A stretch of 64,000 bases of DNA from Diaphorobacter ruginosibacter (GTDB lineage Bacteria > Pseudomonadota > Gammaproteobacteria > Burkholderiales > Burkholderiaceae_C): NCBI RefSeq assembly GCF_014395975.1, contig NZ_CP060714.1:2542001-2606000 (forward strand). Reading direction: 5' to 3'. The number at the start of each line of letters is the position of its first letter. Positions within the stretch are counted from its first letter, which is position 1. Below, one piece after another: positions 39,802 to 49,362 of this stretch. The notes under the pieces were generated by a model. That model did not search any database. It worked only from the letters and a program-made list of their open reading frames with translations, and was not told the origin of the DNA. The position numbers were made by a program, and so were the translations under genes.

Positions 39802-40797
39802 ATGAACATTGAATTGCAGGCGCGCGAGATCCAGCCGCTGCGCCAGACCTTCGACCGCGTCGCCACCTACACGGGCGACAAGCCGGCATCGCGCTATCTC
39901 GAAGCCACGCTCGGCGCGCAGCCGACCGAGCAATTCCACTATCGCCCCACATGGGAAGAAGGCTTCGAGATCTATGACACGCGGCGCACGGCCATCCAGC
40001 TGAAGGACTGGAATGCGCTGCGCGATCCGCGACAGTTCTACTACGCCACCTGGGCCATGGCCCGCGCGCGCCAGCAGGACGCCATGGAGGCCAACTACCA
40101 GTTCGTCGAGTCGCGCGGCCTCGCACAGAAGATGTCCGATGCGATGCGTGCGCAGGTCTGCACCGTGCTGATGCCGCTGCGCCATGTGGCCTTCGGCGGC
40201 AACATGAACAACTGCAACATCTGCTCCCGCGGCTACGGCACGCCCTTCACCGCGCCGGCGATGTTCCATGCCATGGACCAGCTCGGCGTGGCGCAGTACA
40301 TCACCCGCCTCGGACTCGCGCTCGAGGAGCCCGGCGCGCTCGAGGCAGGCAAGAACGACTGGCTGGGCGCCGAGGCATGGCAGCCGCTGCGCGAACTGGT
40401 CGAGGACACCTTCGTGCTCAAGGACCCGGTGGAGCTGTTCGTCGCACAGAACCTGGCACTCGACGGCCAGCTGTATCCGCTGGTCTTCGGCCACTACGTG
40501 GACGACCACCTGGCGCTCAAGGGCGGCACGGCCGTCGCCATGCTGACCTCCTTCATCCCGGAGTGGCACGCCGAGTCGAACCGCTGGGTCGATGCCGTGG
40601 TCAAGACGGCCGCGAGTGAATCCGGACACAACCAGGAACTGCTCACGCGCTGGTACCGGCACTGGGCCGACCGTGCCACGGCGGCTCTCGAACCGGTTGC
40701 ACGCCTCGCGCTGGGCGACGACGCCGCCCCGCTGCAAACCGAAGTGCGCGAGGGCCTTGACGCCCGCGCGCGCAAGGCTGGCCTGGCCATCGGCTGA
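39802..40797 (+). CDS. dmpL: Phenol hydroxylase beta (oxygenase) subunit, DmpL/P1
   Basis: A 331-residue helical subunit of the diiron monooxygenase, structurally like the alpha subunit but without iron ligands. The start MNIELQAREIQPLRQTFDRV, FHYRPTWEEGFEIYDTRRTA, AMARARQQDAMEANYQFVES and PLVFGHYVDDHLALKGGTAV are family features. With DmpN and DmpO it forms the (alpha-beta-gamma)2 oxygenase. AGGAGAC precedes the ATG. Confidence 0.93.
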   Translation: MNIELQAREIQPLRQTFDRVATYTGDKPASRYLEATLGAQPTEQFHYRPTWEEGFEIYDTRRTAIQLKDWNALRDPRQFYYATWAMARARQQDAMEANYQFVESRGLAQKMSDAMRAQVCTVLMPLRHVAFGGNMNNCNICSRGYGTPFTAPAMFHAMDQLGVAQYITRLGLALEEPGALEAGKNDWLGAEAWQPLRELVEDTFVLKDPVELFVAQNLALDGQLYPLVFGHYVDDHLALKGGTAVAMLTSFIPEWHAESNRWVDAVVKTAASESGHNQELLTRWYRHWADRATAALEPVARLALGDDAAPLQTEVREGLDARARKAGLAIG

Positions 40798-40828
40798 ACC
40801 ACTGGATGAACGGAAGGAGACGTACGAC

Positions 40829-41131
40829 ATGCAAGCAGACCACACCGGCACCGAAGCCACTCGCTCCAAGGTGTTCATTGCGTTCCAGGACAACGAGGAA
40901 TCACGCGCCGTGATCGAGGCCGTGCTCGCCGACAACACCGAGGCCACGGCCGCCTATGCACCGGGGCTCGTGAAGATCGACTGCCCCGGGCGCCTCGTGA
41001 TCCGCCGCGAAAGCATCGAGGAGATCACCGGCCAGCCCTACAACCTGCAGCAAATCCAGATCAACCTGGTGACGCTCTCGGGCCACGTCAATGAAGACGA
41101 CGACGAATTCTCGCTGAGCTGGGGCCGCTGA
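40829..41131 (+). CDS. dmpM: Phenol hydroxylase effector/coupling protein, DmpM/P2
   Basis: A 100-residue cofactorless regulatory protein that binds the oxygenase near the diiron site. The core SKVFIAFQDNEESRAVIEAV, KIDCPGRLVIRRESIEEITG and the acidic end NEDDDEFSLSWGR are typical of MmoB/DmpM proteins. AAGGAGA lies eight bases before the ATG. Confidence 0.92.
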   Translation: MQADHTGTEATRSKVFIAFQDNEESRAVIEAVLADNTEATAAYAPGLVKIDCPGRLVIRRESIEEITGQPYNLQQIQINLVTLSGHVNEDDDEFSLSWGR

Positions 41132-41179
41132 GCGCGCCGCCACCCATCACCCGCATCAACAGCAACGGAGACAGACATC

Positions 41180-42763
41180 ATGGATACACCCGTAGTCAAG
41201 AAGAAGCTCGGCCTCAAGGAGCGCTACACCGCCATGACCCGCGGACTCGCCTGGGACACCACCTACCAGCCCATGGACAAGGTGTTCCCCTACGACCGCT
41301 ACGAGGGCATCAAGATCCACGACTGGGACAAGTGGGAAGACCCGTTCCGCCTGACCATGGACGCCTACTGGAAATACCAGGGCGAGAAGGAGAAGAAGCT
41401 CTACGCGGTCATCGAGGCCTTTGCGCAGAACAACGGCCAGCTTGGGGTGACGGACGCACGCTACATCAATGCACTCAAGCTGTTCATCCAGGGCGTGACG
41501 CCGCTGGAATATGCCGCGCACCGGGGCTTCGCACATGTCGGCCGCCACTTCACCGGCGCAGGCGCCCGCGTGGCCGCCCAGATGCAATCGATCGACGAGC
41601 TGCGCCATTTCCAGACCGAGACGCACGCGATCAGCCACTACAACAAGTACTTCAACGGCATCCACAATTCGGCCGAGTGGTACCAGCGCGTGTGGTACCT
41701 CTCGGTGCCCAAGTCGTTCTTCGAGGACGCGATGTCCGCCGGGCCGTTCGAGTTCCTCACCGCCGTCAGCTTCTCGTTCGAATACGTGTTGACCAACCTG
41801 CTGTTCGTGCCCTTCATGTCGGGCGCGGCGCACAACGGTGATCTCTCGACGGTGACCTTCGGCTTCTCGGCGCAGAGCGACGAGTCGCGCCACATGACGC
41901 TGGGCATCGAATGCATCAAGTTCATGCTGGAGCAGGACCCGGACAACGTGCCCATCGTGCAGCGTTGGATAGACAAGTGGTTCTGGCGTGGCTACCGCCT
42001 GCTCACGCTGGTGGCGATGATGCAGGACTACATGCTGCCCAAGCGCGTGATGAGCTGGAAGGAAGCCTGGGAGATGTACGCCGAGGAAAACGGCGGAGCC
42101 CTCTTCCGCGATCTCGCACGCTACGGCATCCGCGAGCCCGCGGGCTGGAAGGAGGCTTGCGAGGGCAAGGACCACATCAGCCACCAGGCCTGGAATACCT
42201 TCTACAACTACGCGGCGGCCGCGCCCTTCCACACCTGGGTGCCGAACGACGACGAGATGACCTGGCTCTCGCAGAAGTATCCGGACAGCTTCGACAGGCT
42301 CTACCGTCCGCGCCTGGAACACTTCCGTACCGAACAGCAGCATGGCAGGCGCTTCTACAACACCACGCTGCCCATGCTGTGCACCACCTGCCAGATCCCG
42401 ATGGTGTTCACCGAGCCCGGCGACCCGACGCGCATCTGCTACCGCCAGTCCACTTATCTCGGCGACAAGTACCACTTCTGCAGCGACGGCTGCAAGCATG
42501 TGTTCGACGGCGAGCCCGAGAAGTACGTGCAGTCGTGGCTGCCCGTGCACCAGATCTACCAGGGCCACTGCTTCAAGGAGGGGACCGACCCGACCCGGGA
42601 GGGCTTCGATCCGCTGGCGGCCGTGCTCGACTGGTACGGCATCAACGTGGGGCGCGACAACTTCGACTTCGAAGGATCGGAAGACCAGAAGAACTTCGCG
42701 GCCTGGCGCGGCAGCGCCACGGCGAATGCAGACAGCAAGAACCCCGCAGGAGATACAGCATGA
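41180..42763 (+). CDS. dmpN: Phenol hydroxylase alpha (diiron catalytic) subunit, DmpN/P3
   Basis: A 527-residue catalytic subunit hydroxylating phenol to catechol. Two iron-binding motifs are seen, DELRH (Glu140, His143) and DESRH (Glu235, His238). The C-terminal part has a YHS-like Cys domain (LPMLCTTCQIPMVFTE, KYHFCSDGCKHVFDGEPEKY). The length and complete motifs predict an active enzyme. Its stop overlaps the dmpO start (ATGA). Confidence 0.96.
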   Translation: MDTPVVKKKLGLKERYTAMTRGLAWDTTYQPMDKVFPYDRYEGIKIHDWDKWEDPFRLTMDAYWKYQGEKEKKLYAVIEAFAQNNGQLGVTDARYINALKLFIQGVTPLEYAAHRGFAHVGRHFTGAGARVAAQMQSIDELRHFQTETHAISHYNKYFNGIHNSAEWYQRVWYLSVPKSFFEDAMSAGPFEFLTAVSFSFEYVLTNLLFVPFMSGAAHNGDLSTVTFGFSAQSDESRHMTLGIECIKFMLEQDPDNVPIVQRWIDKWFWRGYRLLTLVAMMQDYMLPKRVMSWKEAWEMYAEENGGALFRDLARYGIREPAGWKEACEGKDHISHQAWNTFYNYAAAAPFHTWVPNDDEMTWLSQKYPDSFDRLYRPRLEHFRTEQQHGRRFYNTTLPMLCTTCQIPMVFTEPGDPTRICYRQSTYLGDKYHFCSDGCKHVFDGEPEKYVQSWLPVHQIYQGHCFKEGTDPTREGFDPLAAVLDWYGINVGRDNFDFEGSEDQKNFAAWRGSATANADSKNPAGDTA

Positions 42764-43116
42764 GCGTGACCGCCCTCTACCCGTACAGCTTCGAGGCCAA
42801 GGACCGGCGCGAGAACTTCCCCGCGCCCCTGCTCTTCATCGGATGGGAAGACCACCACATGTTCTGCTCTCCCGTCTGCCTGCCGCTTCCGGCCGAAACG
42901 CCGTTCGGTGCGCTGGCGCAGGCGGTGCTCCCGGGCGTCTACGGCGCGCACCCTGATTTCGCGCGCATCGACTGGGACGCGGTGCAGTGGTTCAAGTCCG
43001 GGGAGCGCTGGCATCCCGATCCCACGCGCTCGCTGGCCGACAACGGCCTCGAGCACAAGGACGTGATCCGCTTCCGCACCCCGGGCCTTGCGGGCATCGC
43101 GGGATCGTTCGCCTGA
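42760..43116 (+). CDS. dmpO: Phenol hydroxylase gamma subunit, DmpO/P4
   Basis: A 118-residue small oxygenase subunit. MSVTALYPYSFEAKDRRENF, FIGWEDHHMFCSPVCLPLPA and DNGLEHKDVIRFRTPGLAGI fit the DmpO family. It is translationally coupled to dmpN through ATGA. Confidence 0.92.
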   Translation: MSVTALYPYSFEAKDRRENFPAPLLFIGWEDHHMFCSPVCLPLPAETPFGALAQAVLPGVYGAHPDFARIDWDAVQWFKSGERWHPDPTRSLADNGLEHKDVIRFRTPGLAGIAGSFA

Positions 43117-43161
43117 ACCGGCGGGACGCATGGACATCGGCATGAATGCGGAGCTGACATC

Positions 43162-44235
43162 ATGAGCTACCAACTGACCCTGGAACCGCTGGGCGCCACC
43201 ATCGAGGTGGAAGAAGGCCAGACCCTGCTCGACGCCGCGTTGCGACAGGGTATCTACATTCCGCACGCCTGTGGCCACGGCCTGTGCGGCACCTGCAAGG
43301 TGCAGGTCTGCGAGGGCGAGGTCGACCACGGCGCGGCCAATCCGTTCGCGCTGATGGACATGGAGCGGGACGACGGCAAGACCCTTGCCTGCTGCGCCAC
43401 GCTGCAGACCGACGCCACCATCGAGGCCGATATCGAGGACGAGCCCGACGCGCTGGTGATTCCTGTGCGCGACTTCGCGGCAACCGTCACGCGCATCGAG
43501 CAGCTCACTCCGACCATCAAGGCGCTGCACCTGCGCCTTGACACGCCCATCCACTACCAGGCCGGGCAGTATGTGCAGGTGCAGATCCCCGGGCTCGGCC
43601 AGTCGCGGGCCTTCTCCATTGCCAACGCGCCCGGCGAGGACGGCACGGCGCTCGACATCGAGCTCAACGTGCGCCAGGTGCCGGGCGGCGCGGGCACCGC
43701 ATGGCTGCATGAGTCGCTCTCGCAGGGCGACACGCTCGCGATCTCGGGTCCCTACGGCCGTTTCTTCGTGCGCCACTCGGCCGCCCAGCCCATGGTGTTC
43801 ATGGCCGGTGGCTCGGGACTGTCAAGCCCGCGCGCCATGATCCACGAGCTGCTGGCACGCCGCTGCGAACACCCCATCACGCTGATCTACGGCCAGCGCA
43901 GCCGCGCCGAGCTGTACTACGACGAGGAGTTCCGCGCCCTCGCGGCGAAGTATCCGCACTTCACCTATGTGCCTGCCATCTCGGGCGACGGCAACGACGG
44001 GGAAGATGCCAGCTGGAGCGGCGCGCGAGGCTTCGTGCACGAGGCCGCCAAGGTCCATTTCGGCGGCAACTTCGCGGGTCGCAAGGCCTACCTGTGCGGT
44101 CCGCCGCCGATGATCGAGGCCTGCATCTCCACGCTGATGCAGGGCCGCTTGTTCGAGCGCGACATCTATACCGAGAAGTTCATCTCGGCCGCCGACGCAC
44201 AGGGCGCGCGCAGCCCGCTGTTCAAGCGCGTCTGA
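43162..44235 (+). CDS. dmpP: Phenol hydroxylase reductase, DmpP/P5
   Basis: A 357-residue NADH-dependent reductase that feeds electrons to the diiron centre. The N-terminal plant-type 2Fe-2S domain has CGHGLCGTCKVQVCEGE with the fourth Cys in LACCATLQ. The FAD domain includes SRAFSIANAPGED (RxFS type), and the NAD domain MVFMAGGSGLSSPRAMIHEL and YLCGPPPMIEACI. The length matches DmpP. Confidence 0.95.
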   Translation: MSYQLTLEPLGATIEVEEGQTLLDAALRQGIYIPHACGHGLCGTCKVQVCEGEVDHGAANPFALMDMERDDGKTLACCATLQTDATIEADIEDEPDALVIPVRDFAATVTRIEQLTPTIKALHLRLDTPIHYQAGQYVQVQIPGLGQSRAFSIANAPGEDGTALDIELNVRQVPGGAGTAWLHESLSQGDTLAISGPYGRFFVRHSAAQPMVFMAGGSGLSSPRAMIHELLARRCEHPITLIYGQRSRAELYYDEEFRALAAKYPHFTYVPAISGDGNDGEDASWSGARGFVHEAAKVHFGGNFAGRKAYLCGPPPMIEACISTLMQGRLFERDIYTEKFISAADAQGARSPLFKRV

Positions 44236-44250
44236 GACGAGGCACCCGCC

Positions 44251-44616
44251 ATGTGGACCCTGAACACGAGCCCCAAGGTCAACGTGCACGTCGCGCAGAC
44301 CGGCGACTGCTACGACTGCCACACGAACGAGAGCCTGCTCAAGGGGATGCTGCGCCTGGGCCGCAAGGGCATTCCCGTGGGTTGCGTCAACGGCGGCTGC
44401 GGCGTGTGCAAGGTGCGCATCGTCGAAGGCGCCGTGCGCGCCCTCGGCCCGGTGAGCCGCGCCCATGTGAGCTGCGACGAGGAGGCACAGGGCTACACGC
44501 TCGCATGCCGCGTCGCCCCCACGGCCACCGTGCGCCTCGAGGTGAGCGCACGGCTTTCCAAACCCTTTTCCCACCCTGGCAATTCATCGACAACGTCAAA
44601 CACTAAGGAGACATGA
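44251..44616 (+). CDS. dmpQ: Plant-type 2Fe-2S ferredoxin, DmpQ/XylT type
   Basis: A 121-residue ferredoxin; DmpQ and XylT reactivate oxidised catechol 2,3-dioxygenase by reducing its iron. Cluster ligands lie in GCVNGGCGVCKVRIVEG with the last Cys in TLACRVAP. It sits immediately before dmpB, its expected client, with one base between them. Confidence 0.92.
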   Translation: MWTLNTSPKVNVHVAQTGDCYDCHTNESLLKGMLRLGRKGIPVGCVNGGCGVCKVRIVEGAVRALGPVSRAHVSCDEEAQGYTLACRVAPTATVRLEVSARLSKPFSHPGNSSTTSNTKET

Positions 44617-44617
44617 C

Positions 44618-45562
44618 ATGGGAGTTCTACGCTTGGGCCACGCCAGCCTGAAGGTGATGGACATGACCGCCGCACTGCACCACTATGAAAAGGTGCTGGG
44701 CCTGAAGATGGTCATGCAGGACAAGGCAGGCAACGCCTACCTGAAATGCTGGGATGAATGGGACAAGTTCTCGCTCATCCTCACGCCGTCCGACCAGGCC
44801 GGCCTCAACCATCTCGCCTACAAGGTGGAGAAGGATTCCGACCTCGACGCGCTGCAGCAGCGAATCGAGCAATGGGGCGTGAAGACGCACATGCTGCCCG
44901 AAGGCACGCTGCCCGCCACGGGCCGCATGCTGCAGTTCCACCTGCCAAGCGGCCACGAGATGCGCCTCTATGCGCACAAGGAGCTCGTCGGCACCGACGT
45001 GGGCTCGACGAATCCCGATCCCTGGCCGGACGACATCCGTGGCTCGGGCGTGCACTGGCTCGACCATGCGCTGCTGATGTGCGAGATGAACCCGGAGGCC
45101 GGCATCAATACCGTGGAGCAGAACACCCGCTTCATGACCGAGTGCCTCGACTTCTTCCTGACCGAACAGGTCATGGTCGGGCCGGAGCACTCCATCCAGG
45201 CCGCCACCTGGATGGCCCGCACCACCACGCCGCACGACATCGCCTTCGTCGGCGGCCCGCGCAGCGGCCTGCACCACATCGCCTTCTTCCTCGACTCCTG
45301 GCACGACGTGCTCAAGTCGGCTGACGTGATGGCCAAGAACAAGGTGCGGATCGACGTCGCCCCCACCCGCCACGGCATCACGCGCGGCGAGACCATCTAT
45401 TTCTTCGATCCGAGCGGCAACCGCAACGAGACCTTCGCGGGCCTGGGCTACCTGGCCCAGCGCGACCGGCCCGTCACCACCTGGACGGAGGACCAGCTCG
45501 GCAGCGCGATCTTCTATCACACCGGTGATCTGGTCGCCTCCTTCACCGAGGTCTACACCTGA
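44618..45562 (+). CDS. dmpB: Catechol 2,3-dioxygenase
   Basis: A 314-residue Fe(II) extradiol dioxygenase that opens catechol to 2-hydroxymuconic semialdehyde. Two vicinal-oxygen-chelate modules are seen. The C-terminal one holds the metal ligands: His in GVHWLDHALLMC, His in SGLHHIAFFLDSW and Glu in SGNRNETFAGLG, with the proton-donor region RHGITRGETIYFFDP. The length fits the XylE class (I.2.A). AAGGAGA lies before the ATG. Confidence 0.95.
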   Translation: MGVLRLGHASLKVMDMTAALHHYEKVLGLKMVMQDKAGNAYLKCWDEWDKFSLILTPSDQAGLNHLAYKVEKDSDLDALQQRIEQWGVKTHMLPEGTLPATGRMLQFHLPSGHEMRLYAHKELVGTDVGSTNPDPWPDDIRGSGVHWLDHALLMCEMNPEAGINTVEQNTRFMTECLDFFLTEQVMVGPEHSIQAATWMARTTTPHDIAFVGGPRSGLHHIAFFLDSWHDVLKSADVMAKNKVRIDVAPTRHGITRGETIYFFDPSGNRNETFAGLGYLAQRDRPVTTWTEDQLGSAIFYHTGDLVASFTEVYT

Positions 45563-45609
45563 TTGGACAAGTCCGGACAACCCCACGGAAACACCACCAA
45601 GGACAGACC

Positions 45610-46500
45610 ATGAACAAGACCATTGCATCTGCCGCGCTGACGGCAGCGGCCGCGCTCGCCCCCGTTGCGGCGCTGGCCGAAGGCCACTACGTTCCGGGCG
45701 TGGAGGGAATCCAGGCTGCGAGCGTGCCGCCGCCGGGCCTCTACTACCTCGGCTACCTCGTCAACTACGACATCGGCAGCTTCCGCGCACCGGGCTCGAG
45801 CAGCAACCTGCCCGGCCACAACACCGGTACGGTGACGGCCCTGGCCAACCGCGTGGTGTGGATCAGCAACACCAAGCTGCTGGGCGCCGACTACGGCATG
45901 GAGGCCATCGTGCCGGTGATGCGCACCTCGCTGACGGTCAACGCAGCTGGCATCTCGGACAGCCGCTCCGGCGTGGGCGACATCTACGTCGGCCCGCTGG
46001 TGCTCGGCTGGCACGGCCAGCAGTGGGACGCCGTCGCTGCAGCCGGCATCTGGCTGGACAACGCGAGCACCAGCCATCCCGCATCCCCCGGCAAGGGCTT
46101 CAAAAGCACGATGCTGACGGGGGGCGCCACCTACCACTTCGATGCCGCCAAGACCGTCACCGGCTCCGCGCTGATGCGTTTCGAGCGCAACGGCCGGAAC
46201 GACGCGGGCTTCAGGCCCGGCAACCAGATCACCATGGAATGGGGGCTGGGCAAGAACTTCGGAACGGTGCAGGCGGGACTGGTCGGCTACAGCCAGTGGC
46301 AGGTCAGCGACGACAGCGGCGCGGGTGCAAGCACCCATCGTTCATCGCGCCACGCCGTCGGCGCCGAGGTCGTCTACCCGATCCCGAGTGCGGCAGTGTT
46401 CCTCAAGGCCGCTGCCTACAAGGAAGTGCGCGCGGAGGCCGGCACCGGAGCCTATCCCAAGGGCTCGCTGGTGCGCTTCACGATCGTGAAGTCGTTCTGA
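45610..46500 (+). CDS. SphA/MetA-pathway outer-membrane protein
   Basis: A 296-residue protein with a signal peptide (MNKTIASAALTAAAALAPVA, cleaved near ALA-EGH) and an outer-membrane beta-barrel pattern ending in Phe (VRFTIVKSF). Proteins of this kind (PF13557, phenol MetA-like) accompany aromatic-degradation operons and are thought to aid substrate entry. RYDSRSGVGDIYVGPLVLGW-like strands support that. It lies between dmpB and the GlcG-like gene in the same operon. The transport role is inferred. Confidence 0.8.
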   Translation: MNKTIASAALTAAAALAPVAALAEGHYVPGVEGIQAASVPPPGLYYLGYLVNYDIGSFRAPGSSSNLPGHNTGTVTALANRVVWISNTKLLGADYGMEAIVPVMRTSLTVNAAGISDSRSGVGDIYVGPLVLGWHGQQWDAVAAAGIWLDNASTSHPASPGKGFKSTMLTGGATYHFDAAKTVTGSALMRFERNGRNDAGFRPGNQITMEWGLGKNFGTVQAGLVGYSQWQVSDDSGAGASTHRSSRHAVGAEVVYPIPSAAVFLKAAAYKEVRAEAGTGAYPKGSLVRFTIVKSF

Positions 46501-46547
46501 CGCCGGGCGAACGAAGCACGAAGAGAAACGCAAGAAAGGAGCCCGCC

Positions 46548-47009
46548 ATGCAGAACCCGAACCAGAACGTGCAGGCAGAGCCCTGCGGCGTGATGCAGAG
46601 AGTCATCGACGCCCCCGCAGCGCTGCGCGCCGTACAGGCCGCCATCCGGCATGCAGCCACGCTGGGCGTGCGCGTGAATGTCTCGGTGGTGGATACCGCC
46701 AGCGTGCCGGTCTCGTTCGCCCGCATGGCCGGTGCGCCGCTGCATTCCATCGATATTGCCGTCGACAAGGCCTACACGGCGGCCAGCTTCGGCCTGCCCA
46801 CGGGCCGGTGGCATGCCGCTCTCCAGAGCCATTCGGAAGCCGTGCGCGCAGGCCTGGTGCTGCGCCCGCGCTTCGTGGCCTTCGGGGGCGGCCTGCCGAT
46901 CGTGGAGCGAGGCGAGCGCATCGGCGGCATCGGCGTATCCGGTGGCAGCGAGGAGCAGGACACGGAAATCGCGCAGGCAGGACTCAGCGAGCTGGGCCTG
47001 TCGATCTGA
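46548..47009 (+). CDS. GlcG/HbpS-like protein (DUF336)
   Basis: A 153-residue soluble protein. VNVSVVDTASVPVSFARMAG, SIDIAVDKAYTAASFGLPTG and the glycine-rich FVAFGGGLPIVERGERIGGI are diagnostic of the HbpS/GlcG fold. Such genes recur in meta-cleavage operons, sometimes annotated as heme-binding. The role here is unknown; protection or repair of the iron dioxygenase is a guess. AAGGAG precedes the ATG at 46548. Confidence 0.85.
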   Translation: MQNPNQNVQAEPCGVMQRVIDAPAALRAVQAAIRHAATLGVRVNVSVVDTASVPVSFARMAGAPLHSIDIAVDKAYTAASFGLPTGRWHAALQSHSEAVRAGLVLRPRFVAFGGGLPIVERGERIGGIGVSGGSEEQDTEIAQAGLSELGLSI

Positions 47010-47039
47010 GAGCGTGTTGACAACCAAGTGAGAGAGAAA

Positions 47040-48494
47040 ATGAAAGAAATCAAGAACTTCATCAACGGCGAGTACGTAGCCTCCAGCCGCACCTTCGACA
47101 AGCACTCCCCGTTGACCGGCGAGGTCATCGCCAAGGTGCACGAGGCGGATCGCGCACAGGTGGACGCCGCAGTGGCCGCCGCACGCGCAGCCCTTACAGG
47201 TCCCTGGAGCCGCATGAGCGTTGCCGAGCGCGTGGAAAAACTCTACGCGCTCGCCGACGGGATCAACCGGCGCTTCGAGGAATTCCTCGCGGCCGAGTGC
47301 GCGGACACCGGCAAGCCGCGCAGCCTGGCCAGCCACATCGACATTCCACGCGGCGCGGCCAACTTCAAGATCTTTGCCGACGTGGTGAAGAACGTGCCCA
47401 CCGAGTTCTTCGAGATGAACACGCCCGACGGCCGCGGCGCCATCAACTACGGCTACCGCACACCCGTGGGAGTGGTGGGCGTGGTCTGCCCGTGGAACCT
47501 GCCGCTCCTGCTGATGACATGGAAAGTCGGCCCGGCACTCGCCTGCGGCGACACCGTGGTCGTCAAGCCTTCCGAGGAAACCCCGCAGACCGCCGCGCTG
47601 CTGGGCGAGGTGATGAACGAGGTCGGCATTCCTCCCGGCGTCTACAACGTGGTGCACGGCTTCGGCCCCGACTCCGCGGGTGAATTCGTCACCACGCATC
47701 CTGGCGTGGACGCCATCACCTTCACGGGCGAGACCCGTACCGGCGAGGTCATCATGAAGGCTGCCGCCAGGGGCGCCCGCCCCGTGAGCATGGAGATGGG
47801 CGGCAAGAACGCTGCGCTCGTGTTCGCCGACTGCGACTTCGACGCCGCCATCGAGGGCACGCTGCGCTCGGCCTTCGTCAACAGCGGCCAGGTGTGCCTG
47901 GGCACCGAGCGCGTCTATGTCGAGCGCCCGATCTTCGACCGCTTCGTGGCGGAGCTCAAGCACCAGGTCGAGGGCTGGAAGATCGGCCTGCCCGAGGACG
48001 CGGACACCAAGCTCGGCCCGCTGATCAGCAAGGAACACCAGAACAAGGTGCTGTCGTACTACAAGATCGCCGTCGAGGAAGGCGCAACCGTGGTCACCGG
48101 CGGCGGCGTTCCCGACATGGGGACCCGGTACGCAGGTGGGTCGTGGATCCAGCCGACCATCTGGACGGGGCTCTCCGACAACGCGCGCGTGCTGCGCGAG
48201 GAAATCTTCGGCCCCTGCTGCCACATCATGCCGTTCGACAGCGAAGAGGAAGTCGTCGCGAAGGCCAACGACAACGTCTACGGCCTGGCCTGCGCGATCT
48301 GGACACGCGACGTGGCCCGCGCCCACCGCGTGGCTCAGCGCATGAATGTCGGCACCTCGTGGGTGAACAGCTGGTTCCTACGCGACCTGCGCACGCCGTT
48401 CGGCGGAGCCAAGCAATCGGGCATCGGGCGCGAAGGCGGCGTGCATTCGCTGGAGTTCTACACGGAGCTGAAGAATGTCTGCATCAAGCTCTGA
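47040..48494 (+). CDS. dmpC: 2-hydroxymuconic semialdehyde dehydrogenase
   Basis: A 484-residue NAD-dependent ALDH oxidising the ring-opened semialdehyde to 4-oxalocrotonate (oxidative branch). It has MKEIKNFINGEYVASSRTFD, GVVGVVCPWNLPLLLMTWKV, catalytic Glu in SMEMGGKNAALVF and Cys in NSGQVCLGTERVYV, and the tail TPFGGAKQSGIGREGGVHSL. The ATG at 47040 follows a run of purines. Confidence 0.95.
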   Translation: MKEIKNFINGEYVASSRTFDKHSPLTGEVIAKVHEADRAQVDAAVAAARAALTGPWSRMSVAERVEKLYALADGINRRFEEFLAAECADTGKPRSLASHIDIPRGAANFKIFADVVKNVPTEFFEMNTPDGRGAINYGYRTPVGVVGVVCPWNLPLLLMTWKVGPALACGDTVVVKPSEETPQTAALLGEVMNEVGIPPGVYNVVHGFGPDSAGEFVTTHPGVDAITFTGETRTGEVIMKAAARGARPVSMEMGGKNAALVFADCDFDAAIEGTLRSAFVNSGQVCLGTERVYVERPIFDRFVAELKHQVEGWKIGLPEDADTKLGPLISKEHQNKVLSYYKIAVEEGATVVTGGGVPDMGTRYAGGSWIQPTIWTGLSDNARVLREEIFGPCCHIMPFDSEEEVVAKANDNVYGLACAIWTRDVARAHRVAQRMNVGTSWVNSWFLRDLRTPFGGAKQSGIGREGGVHSLEFYTELKNVCIKL

Positions 48495-49356
48495 CGCCGT
48501 GCTCGAACGCAACCCCGAGGTGGCCGCGAGCATCGATGCCGCGGGCATCCGCACCAATTACCACGACATGGGCAGCGGCGACCCCGTGCTCTTGATCCAC
48601 GGCTCCGGCCCCGGCGTGTCGGCCTGGGCCAACTGGCGGCTGGTGATGCCTGCGCTCGCACGGCGGGCGCGCGTGATCGCCCCCGACATGGCGGGCTTCG
48701 GCTACACCGAGCGCCCGCAGGGCTTCCCCTACGGCATGGATGCGTGGGTACGGCAGGCCGTGGGGCTGCTCGACGCGCTGGGCCTCGAGCGCGCCGACCT
48801 CGTCGGCAATTCGTTCGGCGGCGGGTTGGCGCTGGCGCTCGCCATCCGCCATCCCGAGCGCGTGCGCCGCCTCGTGCTCATGGGCAGCGTCGGCGTGCCC
48901 TTCACGCTGACACCGGGCCTCGACGCGGTGTGGGGATACGAGCCGTCGATCGACGCGATGCGCCGACTGCTCGACATCTTCGCGTACGACCGCGGGCTCG
49001 TGAACGACGAGCTCGCGCGCCTGCGCTATGAGGCCAGCGTACGGCCGGGATTCCACGAATCGTTCTCCGCGATGTTCCCCGCCCCGCGCCAGCGCTGGGT
49101 CGATGCACTGGCGAGCCGCGAGCAGGACATCCGCCGCCTCCCGCACGAGACACTGATCGTGCACGGCCGCGAGGACCGGGTGATCCCGCTCTCCAACTCG
49201 ATCACGCTTGCCGACTGGATCGCGCGCTCGCAGCTGCATGTCTATGGCCGCTGCGGCCACTGGACCCAGATCGAGCACGCGGCGCGCTTCGCCACGCTCG
49301 TCGGCGAGTTCCTCGCCGAAGCCCGGGACAACGAACCCCTGCCCTTCACCGGCTGA
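48475..49356 (+). CDS. dmpD: 2-hydroxymuconic semialdehyde hydrolase
   Basis: A 293-residue alpha/beta hydrolase cleaving the semialdehyde to formate and 2-hydroxypentadienoate. LLIHGSGPGVSAWANWRLVM is the oxyanion region. The nucleophile Ser is in LVGNSFGGGLALAL, the acid Asp in VHGREDRVIPL and the His in GRCGHWTQIEHAARF. The start overlaps dmpC by 20 bases, which indicates coupling, although a later start is possible. It processes 2-hydroxymuconic semialdehyde directly, bypassing the dehydrogenase branch. Confidence 0.92.
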   Translation: MSASSSDAVLERNPEVAASIDAAGIRTNYHDMGSGDPVLLIHGSGPGVSAWANWRLVMPALARRARVIAPDMAGFGYTERPQGFPYGMDAWVRQAVGLLDALGLERADLVGNSFGGGLALALAIRHPERVRRLVLMGSVGVPFTLTPGLDAVWGYEPSIDAMRRLLDIFAYDRGLVNDELARLRYEASVRPGFHESFSAMFPAPRQRWVDALASREQDIRRLPHETLIVHGREDRVIPLSNSITLADWIARSQLHVYGRCGHWTQIEHAARFATLVGEFLAEARDNEPLPFTG

Positions 49357-49362
49357 TACACC

